From Ruminococcus sp. (lineage in GTDB: Bacteria; Bacillota; Clostridia; Oscillospirales; Acutalibacteraceae): DNA of 6,583 nucleotides. The notes beneath the pieces are model-generated. The model did no database searches, was not told where the DNA came from, and saw only the letters and a list, made by a program, of their open reading frames with translations. Shown here piece after piece: positions 1-6,035 of the stretch; position 1 is the stretch's first letter; each line of letters starts with the position of its first letter. The position numbers were made by a program, and so were the translations under genes. The stretch lies in NCBI GenBank assembly GCA_017502425.1, contig JAFVVB010000118.1:1-6583 (forward strand), read 5' to 3'.

Positions 1-96
1 AACTTCAGTCTGCACAGCAGTAGCAGAGATAACAGCAACTGATGCAATAACCATAATAGCGAGTACAACCGCTAATAATCTTTTAATTGTATTCAT
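1..96 (-). CDS. Exported protein, N-terminal fragment (signal peptide only)
   Basis: Only the first 32 codons are inside the window; the gene runs off the left edge. The start ATG is supported by a near-perfect ribosome binding site, AAAGGAGGT at 105-113, with about 9 bases between GGAGG and the ATG. The peptide begins MNTIKRLL, continues with a hydrophobic stretch to about residue 24 and then reaches ATAVQTE. This is a typical Sec signal peptide with likely cleavage after an A-x-A motif near residue 27. The gene begins 18 bases after the stop codon of the starch-binding dockerin protein, with no terminator between them, so the two are almost certainly co-transcribed. The mature protein cannot be seen, so its function is unknown. 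From context it may be another secreted starch-related protein, but that is only inference. Confidence 0.85.
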   Translation of the reverse strand, partial: MNTIKRLLAVVLAIMVIASVAVISATAVQTEV

Positions 97-114
97 TATG
101 CGTTACCTCCTTTA

Positions 115-1656
115 TTATAGTCCTGCGAGTTTCAGCTGAATAGATGTAGCGTCCATTACTGAAACATTGCCGTCTTTATCATAGTCAGAAAGGTCGTATC
201 TGAAATCGCTCTTTGAAATAAGCTGAGCTGCGTATCTCTGAATCTCTGTTGCGTCCATTACTGAAAGAACTGAGTCGTTATCAGCGTCGCCTAAAAGACC
301 TGATGGGTTAGGATTTGTAGTATTTGTTGATCCCTCAGTAGATTCCTCAACATTATTTACTGCTTCGTAGTCATATGTACGCTCAACAGTTTTATTATCA
401 CAGTTCTGAACACAAACGGTTACTGTGAATTTGCCAAGAGCTGAAGGCTTATATGTATATGAAGCGTTCTTTGTATAGTAAGGAACGTTTAATACCTTGC
501 CAGTAGCATCCTTTACTGTGTATTTATAGAACAGTAAGTTAGTACCTGTTTTACCACCGCCGGCTGTTACAGTAACGTTTAAGTTAGTGTTAACTTTAAC
601 CTGTGAGGAACCAGGAGTAACCTTTTTGATAACAGGCTCAGCTAAAGTAGAATCATCGGCTACTTTATATGTGTTAGTTCTCTGGTTAGTGTTACCTTCA
701 GCATCTTTGAAATCGTAGATGAGTGTATAGTCACCGGCTACTGTCGGATTCCATAAAGCTGTTTTAGCTGATGAGAAATCTCTTAATACGGTAGTAGTCC
801 CGTTTGGATTCTTAACGCTGAATTTATATGATACCACACCGCCTGTGCTCACAGCATCTGCGCTGAGAACAATTTCGCTACCTACATACTGAGGAGCTTT
901 CAAATCAGTAGCGACACTTTTTACAGTGATAGGTGATGTATCGTAAATCTCCCACTTGTTAGTAGTAAGATCATAGATATATCCTGTACCAGGGAATGTA
1001 AGGTCACCGGTCTGTTCAGAGCCGTTATTGAAAATAATCTTATTCCAATTTCCTGTAACCTCATACTGCCATATATCATCGCCGACATTAGTCATAGCTA
1101 TTCCCGGCCATGATGAGTTGTTGCCTGAACCGTCACTCCACATATACGCATTTACAGTAGACCAGCCTTTGCTGTTTTTACAGTAAACGAGCTTTGTAGT
1201 AGATGGTACTGGTGGGTTCACTTCGTCAGTTTCTTTAGAAGACTCTTCGGTTTCCTTAGTAGGATCAGTAGGAGTAGGCTCTGCGTATTTCTCCCACGCT
1301 TTAGTGGAATAATCGTAGAGATATCCGTCCTGACCTAAGTCAAGATCTCCGGTCTGGGTACCGCCGTTATTGAAGATAATCATATTATAATCTCCGCTAA
1401 CAGTGTACTTGTAGATGTTGCCCTCGTGAAGTGTCATAGCTTCACCAGGCCATGCTTTGACACTATTTGTAGTGTTTTTCACCCAGACGTAAGCGTTAAC
1501 AGTACTCCAGTTATCAGTGTTTCTGAAGTAAATTGTTCTCGCACCTGTCTGAGCTATGTCTTTATCGGCAGCGCCTGCAACGAGCACTACGCTAAAGACC
1601 ATGAGCATAGTCAGAAGAAGACAAATTACACTTTTGAGGTGTTTGCTGTGTCTCAT
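115..1656 (-). CDS. Secreted non-catalytic starch-binding protein: two CBM26 modules, two triple-tyrosine modules, dockerin
   Basis: This 513-residue exported protein probably binds starch and docks into a cell-surface or free amylosome (starch-degrading cellulosome-like complex). A signal peptide covers residues 1-30 (VLVAGAA then DKD). CBM26-like modules lie at about 40-124 and 154-239. Each has the VNAYxW motif followed by WPG, giving candidate sugar-stacking aromatics Y56, W58 and W69, and Y171, W173 and W183. Each also has the IIFNNG...QTGDL strand. A Thr/Glu/Pro linker (about 125-153) separates them. Two Ig-like modules resembling the triple-tyrosine (Y_Y_Y) family follow at about 240-333 and 338-434, then a linker and a type I dockerin at 454-513. 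No glycoside hydrolase domain is present. The start has AAGGAGG at 1664-1670, 7 bases upstream. The stop is a tandem TAATAA. Domain order resembles Ruminococcus bromii Sas/dockerin proteins, but I cannot assign it to a named one. Confidence 0.93.
   Translation of the reverse strand: MRHSKHLKSVICLLLTMLMVFSVVLVAGAADKDIAQTGARTIYFRNTDNWSTVNAYVWVKNTTNSVKAWPGEAMTLHEGNIYKYTVSGDYNMIIFNNGGTQTGDLDLGQDGYLYDYSTKAWEKYAEPTPTDPTKETEESSKETDEVNPPVPSTTKLVYCKNSKGWSTVNAYMWSDGSGNNSSWPGIAMTNVGDDIWQYEVTGNWNKIIFNNGSEQTGDLTFPGTGYIYDLTTNKWEIYDTSPITVKSVATDLKAPQYVGSEIVLSADAVSTGGVVSYKFSVKNPNGTTTVLRDFSSAKTALWNPTVAGDYTLIYDFKDAEGNTNQRTNTYKVADDSTLAEPVIKKVTPGSSQVKVNTNLNVTVTAGGGKTGTNLLFYKYTVKDATGKVLNVPYYTKNASYTYKPSALGKFTVTVCVQNCDNKTVERTYDYEAVNNVEESTEGSTNTTNPNPSGLLGDADNDSVLSVMDATEIQRYAAQLISKSDFRYDLSDYDKDGNVSVMDATSIQLKLAGL
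118..297 (-). other. C-terminal type I dockerin domain
   Basis: Residues 454-513 hold two EF-hand-like calcium loops: GDADNDSVLSVMDAT and, in the second copy, DYDKDGNVSVMDAT. Calcium ligands at loop positions 1, 3, 5, 9 and 12 are D457, D459, D461, S465, D468 and D491, D493, D495, S499, D502, all intact. Each loop is followed by a helix beginning with an IQ pair. The residues at positions 10-11, which set cohesin choice in type I dockerins, are Val-Met in both halves instead of the Ser-Thr typical of Clostridium thermocellum. Such VMD-type dockerins are common in ruminococci. The domain should bind a cohesin on a scaffoldin encoded elsewhere; no cohesin is present in this window. Confidence 0.93.
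940..1539 (-). repeat. Tandem CBM26 starch-binding modules within the 513-residue protein
   Basis: Two copies of an approximately 85-residue module are encoded at about 1285-1539 and 940-1197, separated by an acidic Thr/Glu/Pro linker. They share a fixed set of motifs in the same order: a WSTVNAYxW strand, WPG, a MT turn, a Y-x-V strand, IIFNNG, QTGDL, GYxYD and a closing KWExY. The copies are clearly homologous but diverged, with many substitutions and a different loop before WPG. They look like an old duplication rather than a recent one. CBM26 is an established granular-starch and malto-oligosaccharide binding family in amylases of lactobacilli, bacilli and ruminococci. Two modules joined by a flexible linker would be expected to raise avidity for starch granules. 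Confidence 0.85.
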
Positions 1657-1841
1657 AAGTTTTCCTCCTTAATGAAAAATATTTCCACATATATATTTTA
1701 CATAACAAGTGCAAAAATCTCAATTAGCAAAAGTATAAAATTAACTCCTTTTATTTTGTGTATAATGTATACGGAATTCGCTGTTAGGCGATTTTTTGTA
1801 AAAAGTGCTGGAATAATTTTTTCAACTAGTAGATAATGCAT
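1657..1841 (-). other. Intergenic regulatory region between the rarA terminator and the starch-binding gene
   Basis: This stretch holds the promoter listed at 1695-1723 and the ribosome binding site at 1664-1670. Two small dyads lie upstream of the promoter: a 13-base palindrome, GTATA-ATG-TATAC, at 1760-1772, and TCGC-TGTTAG-GCGA at 1778-1791. Either could be a regulator site, but neither matches an operator I recognise. No convincing small gene was found: a 23-codon plus-strand frame starting at 1765 lacks a ribosome binding site. Confidence 0.5.
1695..1723 (-). promoter_or_regulatory. Sigma-A type promoter for the starch-binding dockerin gene
   Basis: On the minus strand, TTGAGA (1718-1723) and TAAAAT (1695-1700) are separated by exactly 17 bases, each one base off consensus. 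The predicted transcription start is near 1688, leaving a leader of about 30 bases that ends in the AAGGAGG ribosome binding site. It is the best-scoring promoter by eye in the 1657-1841 gap. Upstream sequence to about 1760 is A/T-rich, which could act as an UP element. No match to a catabolite-repression cre site was seen. Confidence 0.7.
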
Positions 1842-1871
1842 AAAAAAACGGTCACCATATTGGTAACCGTT
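1842..1871 (-). terminator. Intrinsic terminator at the end of the rarA operon
   Basis: Read on the minus strand, AACGGTTACC (1862-1871), loop AATAT, and GGTGACCGTT (1847-1856) form a 10-base-pair stem with one T-G wobble. A T run follows directly to 1842. It begins about 11 bases after the rarA stop. It separates the housekeeping operon from the starch-binding unit, which has its own promoter. On the plus strand no T run follows the stem, so it works in one direction only. Confidence 0.93.
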
Positions 1872-1881
1872 ACTATATAAT

Positions 1882-3141
1882 CTATTTAATTTTATCCCAG
1901 TAAGCTTTATACGCCTGCTCTACTTTATTATCACCATAGTGATAGTACTTAACATCTTTTAATGCATCAGGTAAGTACTGCTGATAGGTGTAGTGGTTAG
2001 GATAATCATGAGGATAAAGATAGTGTTGACCTTTATTCATATTATCCTCACCGTCGTAGTGCATATTCTGGAGCTGACGTGGAATAGGACCGCCTTTACC
2101 CATTTTCACATCAGCCATAGCCGCAGCGATAGCATCGTGAGCAGAGTTTGATTTAGGTGCAAGCGCCACCATAATAACCGCATCGGCAAGTGGGAGCCTA
2201 GCTTCAGGTAGTCCTACCTGAAGTGCTATATCAACACACGACTTAACGATAGGAATAATCTGAGGATACGCAAGTCCGACGTCTTCACACGCACACACTA
2301 AAAGTCTTCTGCACGCACTCATTAAGTCTCCTGCATCAAGTAAACGGGAAAGATAATGAAGGGCTGCGTCAGCGTCTGAGCCACGCATACTTTTCTGATA
2401 CGCTGAAACAATATCGTAGTGCTCGTCACCGTCTTTATCATAGCGGTTAGCGCTTCTTTGGGTAAGCTCATACACCGAATCATCATCGATAACGATTTTT
2501 CCGTCGATTTCTGACGATGATAAAACAGAAAGCTCAACCGCATTAAGCGATTTTCTCACATCTCCGCCACATGCAAAGCTTAAGTGTTCTATCGCCTTAT
2601 CAGACACGACTATTTCCTTTTCGTGCTCAAAAGACAGTACATCGTACGCCCTTTTTACGGCTTTTTTAATCTCGTCTTTATCCACCGGCTTGAACTCAAA
2701 AACCGTGCTTCGTGACAATATCGCATTGTATACGTAAAAATACGGATTTTCGGTAGTCGATGCTATCAAGGTGATTTTTCCGTTTTCGATGTACTCAAGT
2801 AAGGTCTGCTGCTGTTTTTTATTGAGATACTGAATCTCATCAAGATACAGCAGTATGCCGTTAATCCCCTCGAAAGTATCAAGTGACGCAAAGATATCTT
2901 TGATATCCGAGGTTGATGCCGTAGTACCGTTTAACTTCTTGAAAGTACGGTTAGTGGATTTTGCGATGTATGACGCGAGCGTAGTCTTCCCCACACCTGA
3001 CGGACCATAAAATATTAAATTTGGGATTTTACCGCTTTCGATGATTTTGCGAAGCGGTTTATTTTCGCCCAGCAAATGCTTCTGACCAACTATGTCGCAA
3101 AGGCTTTGAGGGCGCAGTCTATCAGCTAGTGGAGATGACAT
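1882..3141 (-). CDS. rarA: RarA/MgsA-family AAA+ ATPase, replication-associated recombination protein
   Basis: This 419-residue protein belongs to the RarA (MgsA, WRNIP1) family of clamp-loader-like ATPases that act on stalled replication forks and single-stranded DNA gaps. The N-terminus PLADRLRPQSL..IVGQ is the family signature. Visible motifs are Walker A GPSGVGKT (46-53), Walker B LLYLDE (97-102), sensor-1 region ASTTENP (127-133), an arginine finger in LSRS (R144), and sensor-2 GGDVRKSLN (R196). The C-terminal oligomerisation half contains SMRGSDADAAL and CEDVGLAYP. Length is normal. DEIQYLNKKQQQ after Walker B, in place of the proteobacterial DEIHRFNKxQQ, fits a clostridial branch. AGGAGC at 3146-3151 supplies a close ribosome binding site. 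It starts 37 bases after glyA and ends at the terminator at 1842-1871, so it is probably the last gene of the operon. Confidence 0.95.
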   Translation of the reverse strand: MSSPLADRLRPQSLCDIVGQKHLLGENKPLRKIIESGKIPNLIFYGPSGVGKTTLASYIAKSTNRTFKKLNGTTASTSDIKDIFASLDTFEGINGILLYLDEIQYLNKKQQQTLLEYIENGKITLIASTTENPYFYVYNAILSRSTVFEFKPVDKDEIKKAVKRAYDVLSFEHEKEIVVSDKAIEHLSFACGGDVRKSLNAVELSVLSSSEIDGKIVIDDDSVYELTQRSANRYDKDGDEHYDIVSAYQKSMRGSDADAALHYLSRLLDAGDLMSACRRLLVCACEDVGLAYPQIIPIVKSCVDIALQVGLPEARLPLADAVIMVALAPKSNSAHDAIAAAMADVKMGKGGPIPRQLQNMHYDGEDNMNKGQHYLYPHDYPNHYTYQQYLPDALKDVKYYHYGDNKVEQAYKAYWDKIK

Positions 3142-3178
3142 AATAGCTCCTGTATTTAGTTTATATTCTTATAAAGAA

Positions 3179-4432
3179 TTATTCGTAAAGTGGGTACTTA
3201 GCGCAAAGCTCAGTAACCATAGCTCTTACTTTATCAGCGTTGTTATCGAAATCTTTGATAACGAGAGAGATACACTCAGCGATAACGTCCATATCCTCTT
3301 CTTTGAAGCCTCTGGTAGTAGCTGCTGCTGTACCGATTCTGACACCTGATGTTACGAATGGACTCAGTGGCTCCTGAGGGATAGTGTTCTTATTAAGAGT
3401 GATGTAGCACTCGTCAAGTTTTGCTTCAAGCTCTTTACCAGTGATGCCTTCGTTTCTTAAATCCATGAGCATAACGTGGTTATCAGTACCACCGCTGATT
3501 AATGTGTGACCACGTTTGATAAGGCCCTGTGCTAAAGCGGCACAGTTTTTAACAATCTGCTCACCGTATGCTTTAAATTCAGGCTTTAATGCTTCGCCGA
3601 AGCACACAGCTTTAGCTGCGATGATGTGCATTAAAGGACCACCCTGAGTACCAGGGAATAAAGCTTTATCGATAGCCTTAGCATACTGCTCTTTACAAAG
3701 CACAAGACCGCCTCTAGGACCTCTTAATGTTTTATGTGTAGTAGTAGTAACAAAGTCAGCGTATGGTACAGGGTTCTGGTGAACACCGGCAGCAACCAAG
3801 CCTGCGATATGAGCCATATCTACCATAAGATAAGCGCCAACCTCGTCAGCGATTTCTCTGAATTTAGCAAAGTCGATTTCACGTGGGTATGCAGAAGCAC
3901 CGCACACAATCATCTTAGGTTTGCATTCTTTAGCGGTTTCTAAAACCTTATCGTAGTCGATTCTGTGAGTAACAGGATCAACGCCGTATGATACGAAGTT
4001 AAAGTATTTACCTGACATATTAACAGGTGAACCATGAGTAAGGTGACCACCCTCTGCTAAGTTCATACCCATAACGGTATCTCCAAGCTCAAGCATAGCA
4101 AAATAAACAGTCATATTAGCCTGAGCGCCCGAGTGTGGCTGCACGTTAGCGTGATCAGCACCGAAGAGTTCACACGCACGTTTTCTTGCGATATCTTCAA
4201 CTACGTCAACTGCGTAGCAACCACCGTAGTATCTCTTACCAGGGTAACCTTCAGCGTATTTGTTAGTAAGAACTGAACCCATAGCAGCCATTACAGCAGG
4301 AGAAACGATGTTCTCACTAGCGATAAGCTCGATGTTCTGTCTCTGTCTTTTGAGCTCTGTTGACATAGCTTCTCCTACTTCTTTATCGCAGGAAGAAACA
4401 AATCCGATTGAATCAATCATATCCTTATACAT
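3179..4432 (-). CDS. glyA: Serine hydroxymethyltransferase
   Basis: This PLP enzyme interconverts serine plus tetrahydrofolate with glycine plus 5,10-methylene-tetrahydrofolate, the main source of one-carbon units in the cytoplasm. With the chosen start it is 417 residues, the same length as the E. coli enzyme. The PLP lysine is K234 in TTTTHKTLRGPRGG. Other family signatures are ELIASEN (35-41), EGYPGKRYYGG (61-71), QPHSGAQAN (98-106), GGHLTHG (128-134), VDMAHIAG with D205 and H208, and SGVRIGTAA with R365. An extension to a TTG at 4460-4462 is open, but the ATG at 4430-4432 is preferred: AAAGGTGA lies 7 bases upstream and the protein then matches the family's N-terminus. The gap to dus is 58 bases, without a terminator, and may hold a weak promoter. 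Confidence 0.97.
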   Translation of the reverse strand: MYKDMIDSIGFVSSCDKEVGEAMSTELKRQRQNIELIASENIVSPAVMAAMGSVLTNKYAEGYPGKRYYGGCYAVDVVEDIARKRACELFGADHANVQPHSGAQANMTVYFAMLELGDTVMGMNLAEGGHLTHGSPVNMSGKYFNFVSYGVDPVTHRIDYDKVLETAKECKPKMIVCGASAYPREIDFAKFREIADEVGAYLMVDMAHIAGLVAAGVHQNPVPYADFVTTTTHKTLRGPRGGLVLCKEQYAKAIDKALFPGTQGGPLMHIIAAKAVCFGEALKPEFKAYGEQIVKNCAALAQGLIKRGHTLISGGTDNHVMLMDLRNEGITGKELEAKLDECYITLNKNTIPQEPLSPFVTSGVRIGTAAATTRGFKEEDMDVIAECISLVIKDFDNNADKVRAMVTELCAKYPLYE

Positions 4433-4439
4433 AGTACAT

Positions 4440-4447
4440 TCACCTTT
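4440..4447 (-). promoter_or_regulatory. Ribosome binding site that fixes the glyA start
   Basis: AAAGGTGA on the minus strand lies 7 bases before the ATG at 4430-4432. It falls inside the longer open frame that would begin at the TTG at 4460-4462. This argues for the downstream ATG as the true start. Confidence 0.75.
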
Positions 4448-4484
4448 CCTATCTGACAGCAAAAAAGCTGTATTTTATTTTAAA

Positions 4485-4493
4485 ATTCTATCA
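4485..4493 (-). promoter_or_regulatory. Possible extended -10 promoter for glyA
   Basis: TG-A-TAGAAT on the minus strand fits an extended -10 element (TGnTATAAT) with one mismatch. Its TGA doubles as the stop codon of the dus gene. No good -35 box is found 16-18 bases upstream, so this is weak. If real, the start site would be near 4478 and would give glyA and rarA transcription independent of the main operon promoter. A short hairpin, ACAGC-TTTTTT-GCTGT (4456-4471), would then lie close to the 5' end of this leader. Confidence 0.3.
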
Positions 4494-5456
4494 TATAAAA
4501 CAAGTCGCACGCGCCTTGTCTATAAGCTTATATAAATCATCAATGGTAGAAACTTTGCACGCATCGTTTCTGAGTTTAGCGGCTCCTTTAAAGTCTTTGA
4601 AGTAGTGCGGAATATGAGCACGCGCTTCTTTCATTCCGATGTACTCGCCTTTATTCTCGGCTAAGCTTTCGATGTGACGTTTCATCACCATCATTTTCTC
4701 ATCGAAAGTAGGCTTTTTAAACTTGTCTAAGTTAAATAATGCGTTTATTTCGCTGAACACCCACGGATTACCAAGTGCTCCTCTGCCTACCATCACAAGG
4801 TCGCATCCCGTGTACTCATACATACGTTTAGCATCCTGTGCGCACACTATGTCACCGTTGCCGATAACAGGAATGCTTAAAGCGTTTTTTACATCTTTTA
4901 TTATGTCAAGGTCAGCTACTCCCGAGTAATACTGGGTTTTAGTGCGTCCGTGTATAGTCACGGCCTTTGCTCCGTTTTCCTCGCATATAGCAGCTACTTG
5001 AACCGCGTTGATATTATCATCATCAAAGCCTTTTCGTATTTTCACCGTAACAGGAATGCTTACAGCATTTACTACTTCTCTGACGATTTCACCACACAGT
5101 TTCGGGTCTTTCATTAGTGCAGCCCCCGCACCGTTAGAGCTGATTTTAGGAGCAGGACACCCCATATTGATATCAATAATCTCAGGTTTATACTGTAACG
5201 CAAAGCGTGCCGCCTTTGCCATAGTGTGGGGCTCGTTGCCAAAAATCTGCACCGCACACGGATGCTCGTTTTCTGACAGCTCCATGAGTTTAGCACTTTT
5301 AGCGCTGTTGTATGAAATGCCTTTAGAACTTACCATCTCGGAAACACAGTAGCAAGAACCGAAATCCATACAAAGCTCACGAAACGCTTTATCCGCTACT
5401 CCCGCCATAGGCGCAAGGCACGCATATCCATCTATATTTACATTACCGATTTTCAT
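4491..5456 (-). CDS. dusB: tRNA-dihydrouridine synthase, DusB/NifR3-like
   Basis: This flavoenzyme of 321 residues reduces uridine to dihydrouridine in the tRNA D-loop, using FMN and NADPH. It has the Dus TIM-barrel motifs in order: LAPMAGVADKAFR (14-26), VQIFGNEP (69-76), DINMGCPAPKI with catalytic C100, VKIRKG with K139, IHGRT with H169 and R171, IGNGDI (198-203) and GRGALGNPWVF (224-234). The C-terminal helical domain contains EARAHIPHYFKDFKGAAKLR in shortened family form. The ATG at 5454-5456 is preferred to a GTG 30 codons upstream, which would overlap the preceding gene by 88 bases and add residues unlike the family. The start lies 2 bases after the upstream stop, with only a weak AGAAGA ribosome site, suggesting translational coupling. 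The subfamily call (DusB rather than another Dus) is by motif resemblance. Confidence 0.92.
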   Translation of the reverse strand: MKIGNVNIDGYACLAPMAGVADKAFRELCMDFGSCYCVSEMVSSKGISYNSAKSAKLMELSENEHPCAVQIFGNEPHTMAKAARFALQYKPEIIDINMGCPAPKISSNGAGAALMKDPKLCGEIVREVVNAVSIPVTVKIRKGFDDDNINAVQVAAICEENGAKAVTIHGRTKTQYYSGVADLDIIKDVKNALSIPVIGNGDIVCAQDAKRMYEYTGCDLVMVGRGALGNPWVFSEINALFNLDKFKKPTFDEKMMVMKRHIESLAENKGEYIGMKEARAHIPHYFKDFKGAAKLRNDACKVSTIDDLYKLIDKARATCFI

Positions 5457-5458
5457 AG

Positions 5459-5956
5459 TTATCTTCTGACACCGCTTGACTGTCTGGTGCGCTGGCTGAC
5501 GAGTACTCCCGCAATCACAGCTATACCGACCGCTACGCACAACCACGCGATAACTCCGCCTATCAGAGAAGTATCAGATACTTCAATATCAGGAATCTTC
5601 ATAGTGGTAGGCTCCGTGACGTTTTCGCTACTCACCTGAGGCAATTTACCTTCATACGGGTCTTCACTTGACGGCTGAGTGTTTTCCACATAGTTTTCGT
5701 AGCTGTCATCGTACTCTTCCTGTGATGGTTCTTCGTACACCTCTTCGCTAGGTTCTTCGTACACAGGCTCATCGTAGTTGTCTTCTGCATCATCAACGTA
5801 GTTTTCACTCGGATACTCTTGCGGCTGAACATAGTCTTCTGATGGAACTTCTTCAACCGGTGCTTCAGTAGCAAAAACAGTAAACGACATAGCAAACACT
5901 AAAGCCATCACAGTCATTACGATAACAAAAGCATTAAAGATGTTTTTATTTTTCAT
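5459..5956 (-). CDS. Secreted acidic low-complexity protein with C-terminal membrane anchor, function unknown
   Basis: This 165-residue protein is not recognised. An N-terminal signal peptide (KNKNIF, hydrophobic 9-28, likely cleavage after VFA at 29) leads into an extracellular stretch of about 90 residues. That stretch is rich in Glu, Asp, Pro, Ser and Tyr, about one third acidic, with irregular repeats such as VYEEPSEE and VYEEPSQEEY. Between K4 and K104 there is no Lys or Arg. A hydrophobic segment at about 131-154 (LIGGVIAWLCVAVGIAV) and a basic tail, QRTRQSSGVRR, form a membrane anchor with a short cytoplasmic end. There is no LPxTG motif. The start ATG follows AGGTGA at 5961-5966; a longer frame from a TTG at 6014 is unlikely because it would begin upstream of the predicted transcription start. 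It heads the operon and abuts dus. It may be a surface stalk or spacer, but no function can be assigned. Confidence 0.85.
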   Translation of the reverse strand: MKNKNIFNAFVIVMTVMALVFAMSFTVFATEAPVEEVPSEDYVQPQEYPSENYVDDAEDNYDEPVYEEPSEEVYEEPSQEEYDDSYENYVENTQPSSEDPYEGKLPQVSSENVTEPTTMKIPDIEVSDTSLIGGVIAWLCVAVGIAVIAGVLVSQRTRQSSGVRR

Positions 5957-5964
5957 ATTCTCAC

Positions 5965-6008
5965 CTGTAAACTCTATAACATCGTTACAAAATTTGCCTA
6001 GTTTACAG
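5965..6008 (-). repeat. 8-base inverted repeat flanking the operon transcription start
   Basis: Read on the minus strand, CTGTAAAC (6001-6008) and GTTTACAG (5965-5972) are perfect inverted copies separated by 28 bases. The first arm begins in the -10 box and the second overlaps the edge of the AGGTGA ribosome binding site. The spacer contains an inner imperfect dyad, TGTAAC-GAT-GTTATA. The predicted start site lies just after the first arm, so this is better explained as a paired operator than as a hairpin in the operon's own leader. A hairpin could form in read-through RNA from spoIIP. Confidence 0.4.
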
Positions 6009-6035
6009 TATACCAAACCTTTACTGATTTTGCAA
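6007..6035 (-). promoter_or_regulatory. Sigma-A type promoter for the acidic protein-dus-glyA-rarA operon
   Basis: TTGCAA (6030-6035) and TATACT (6007-6012) on the minus strand are separated by exactly 17 bases. The -10 is preceded by TGG, so it also fits an extended -10. The -35 lies within the last codons of spoIIP. The predicted transcription start is near 5999, giving a leader of about 43 bases. No terminator is visible between spoIIP and this promoter, so read-through from spoIIP is possible. Confidence 0.7.

Noticed and set aside
1778..1798. TCGC-TGTTAG-GCGA followed by TTTTTT on the plus strand, considered as a terminator
   Set aside because: The stem is only 4 base pairs and no plus-strand gene lies upstream to be terminated.
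1426..1836. Plus-strand open frame of 136 codons across the start of the starch-binding gene
   Set aside because: It lies largely antisense to the signal peptide and first CBM26 module, has no ribosome binding site and resembles no protein. The overlapped minus-strand gene is clear.
1765..1836. 23-codon plus-strand frame in the intergenic gap, just after a TATAAT
   Set aside because: It has no ribosome binding site and no -35 box at the right spacing, and it overlaps the promoter-upstream region of the opposite strand.
4456..4471. ACAGC-TTTTTT-GCTGT hairpin between dus and glyA, considered as a terminator
   Set aside because: The T run is in the loop, the stem is 5 base pairs and no T run follows it. 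It is too weak to end transcription.
4260..4535. Plus-strand open frame opposite the glyA start and dus end
   Set aside because: It is antisense to the conserved N-terminus of serine hydroxymethyltransferase and has no independent coding signals.
5457..5546. N-terminal extension of dus by 30 codons from a GTG
   Set aside because: It would overlap the end of the upstream membrane protein by 88 bases, and its residues do not match Dus proteins; the ATG at 5454-5456 gives the usual N-terminus.
5632..5895. 87-codon minus-strand frame rich in Lys, Thr and Met inside the acidic protein gene
   Set aside because: It is a frame-shifted shadow of the Glu/Tyr/Pro repeats. Its composition follows from the overlapping repeat codons, and it has no ribosome binding site.
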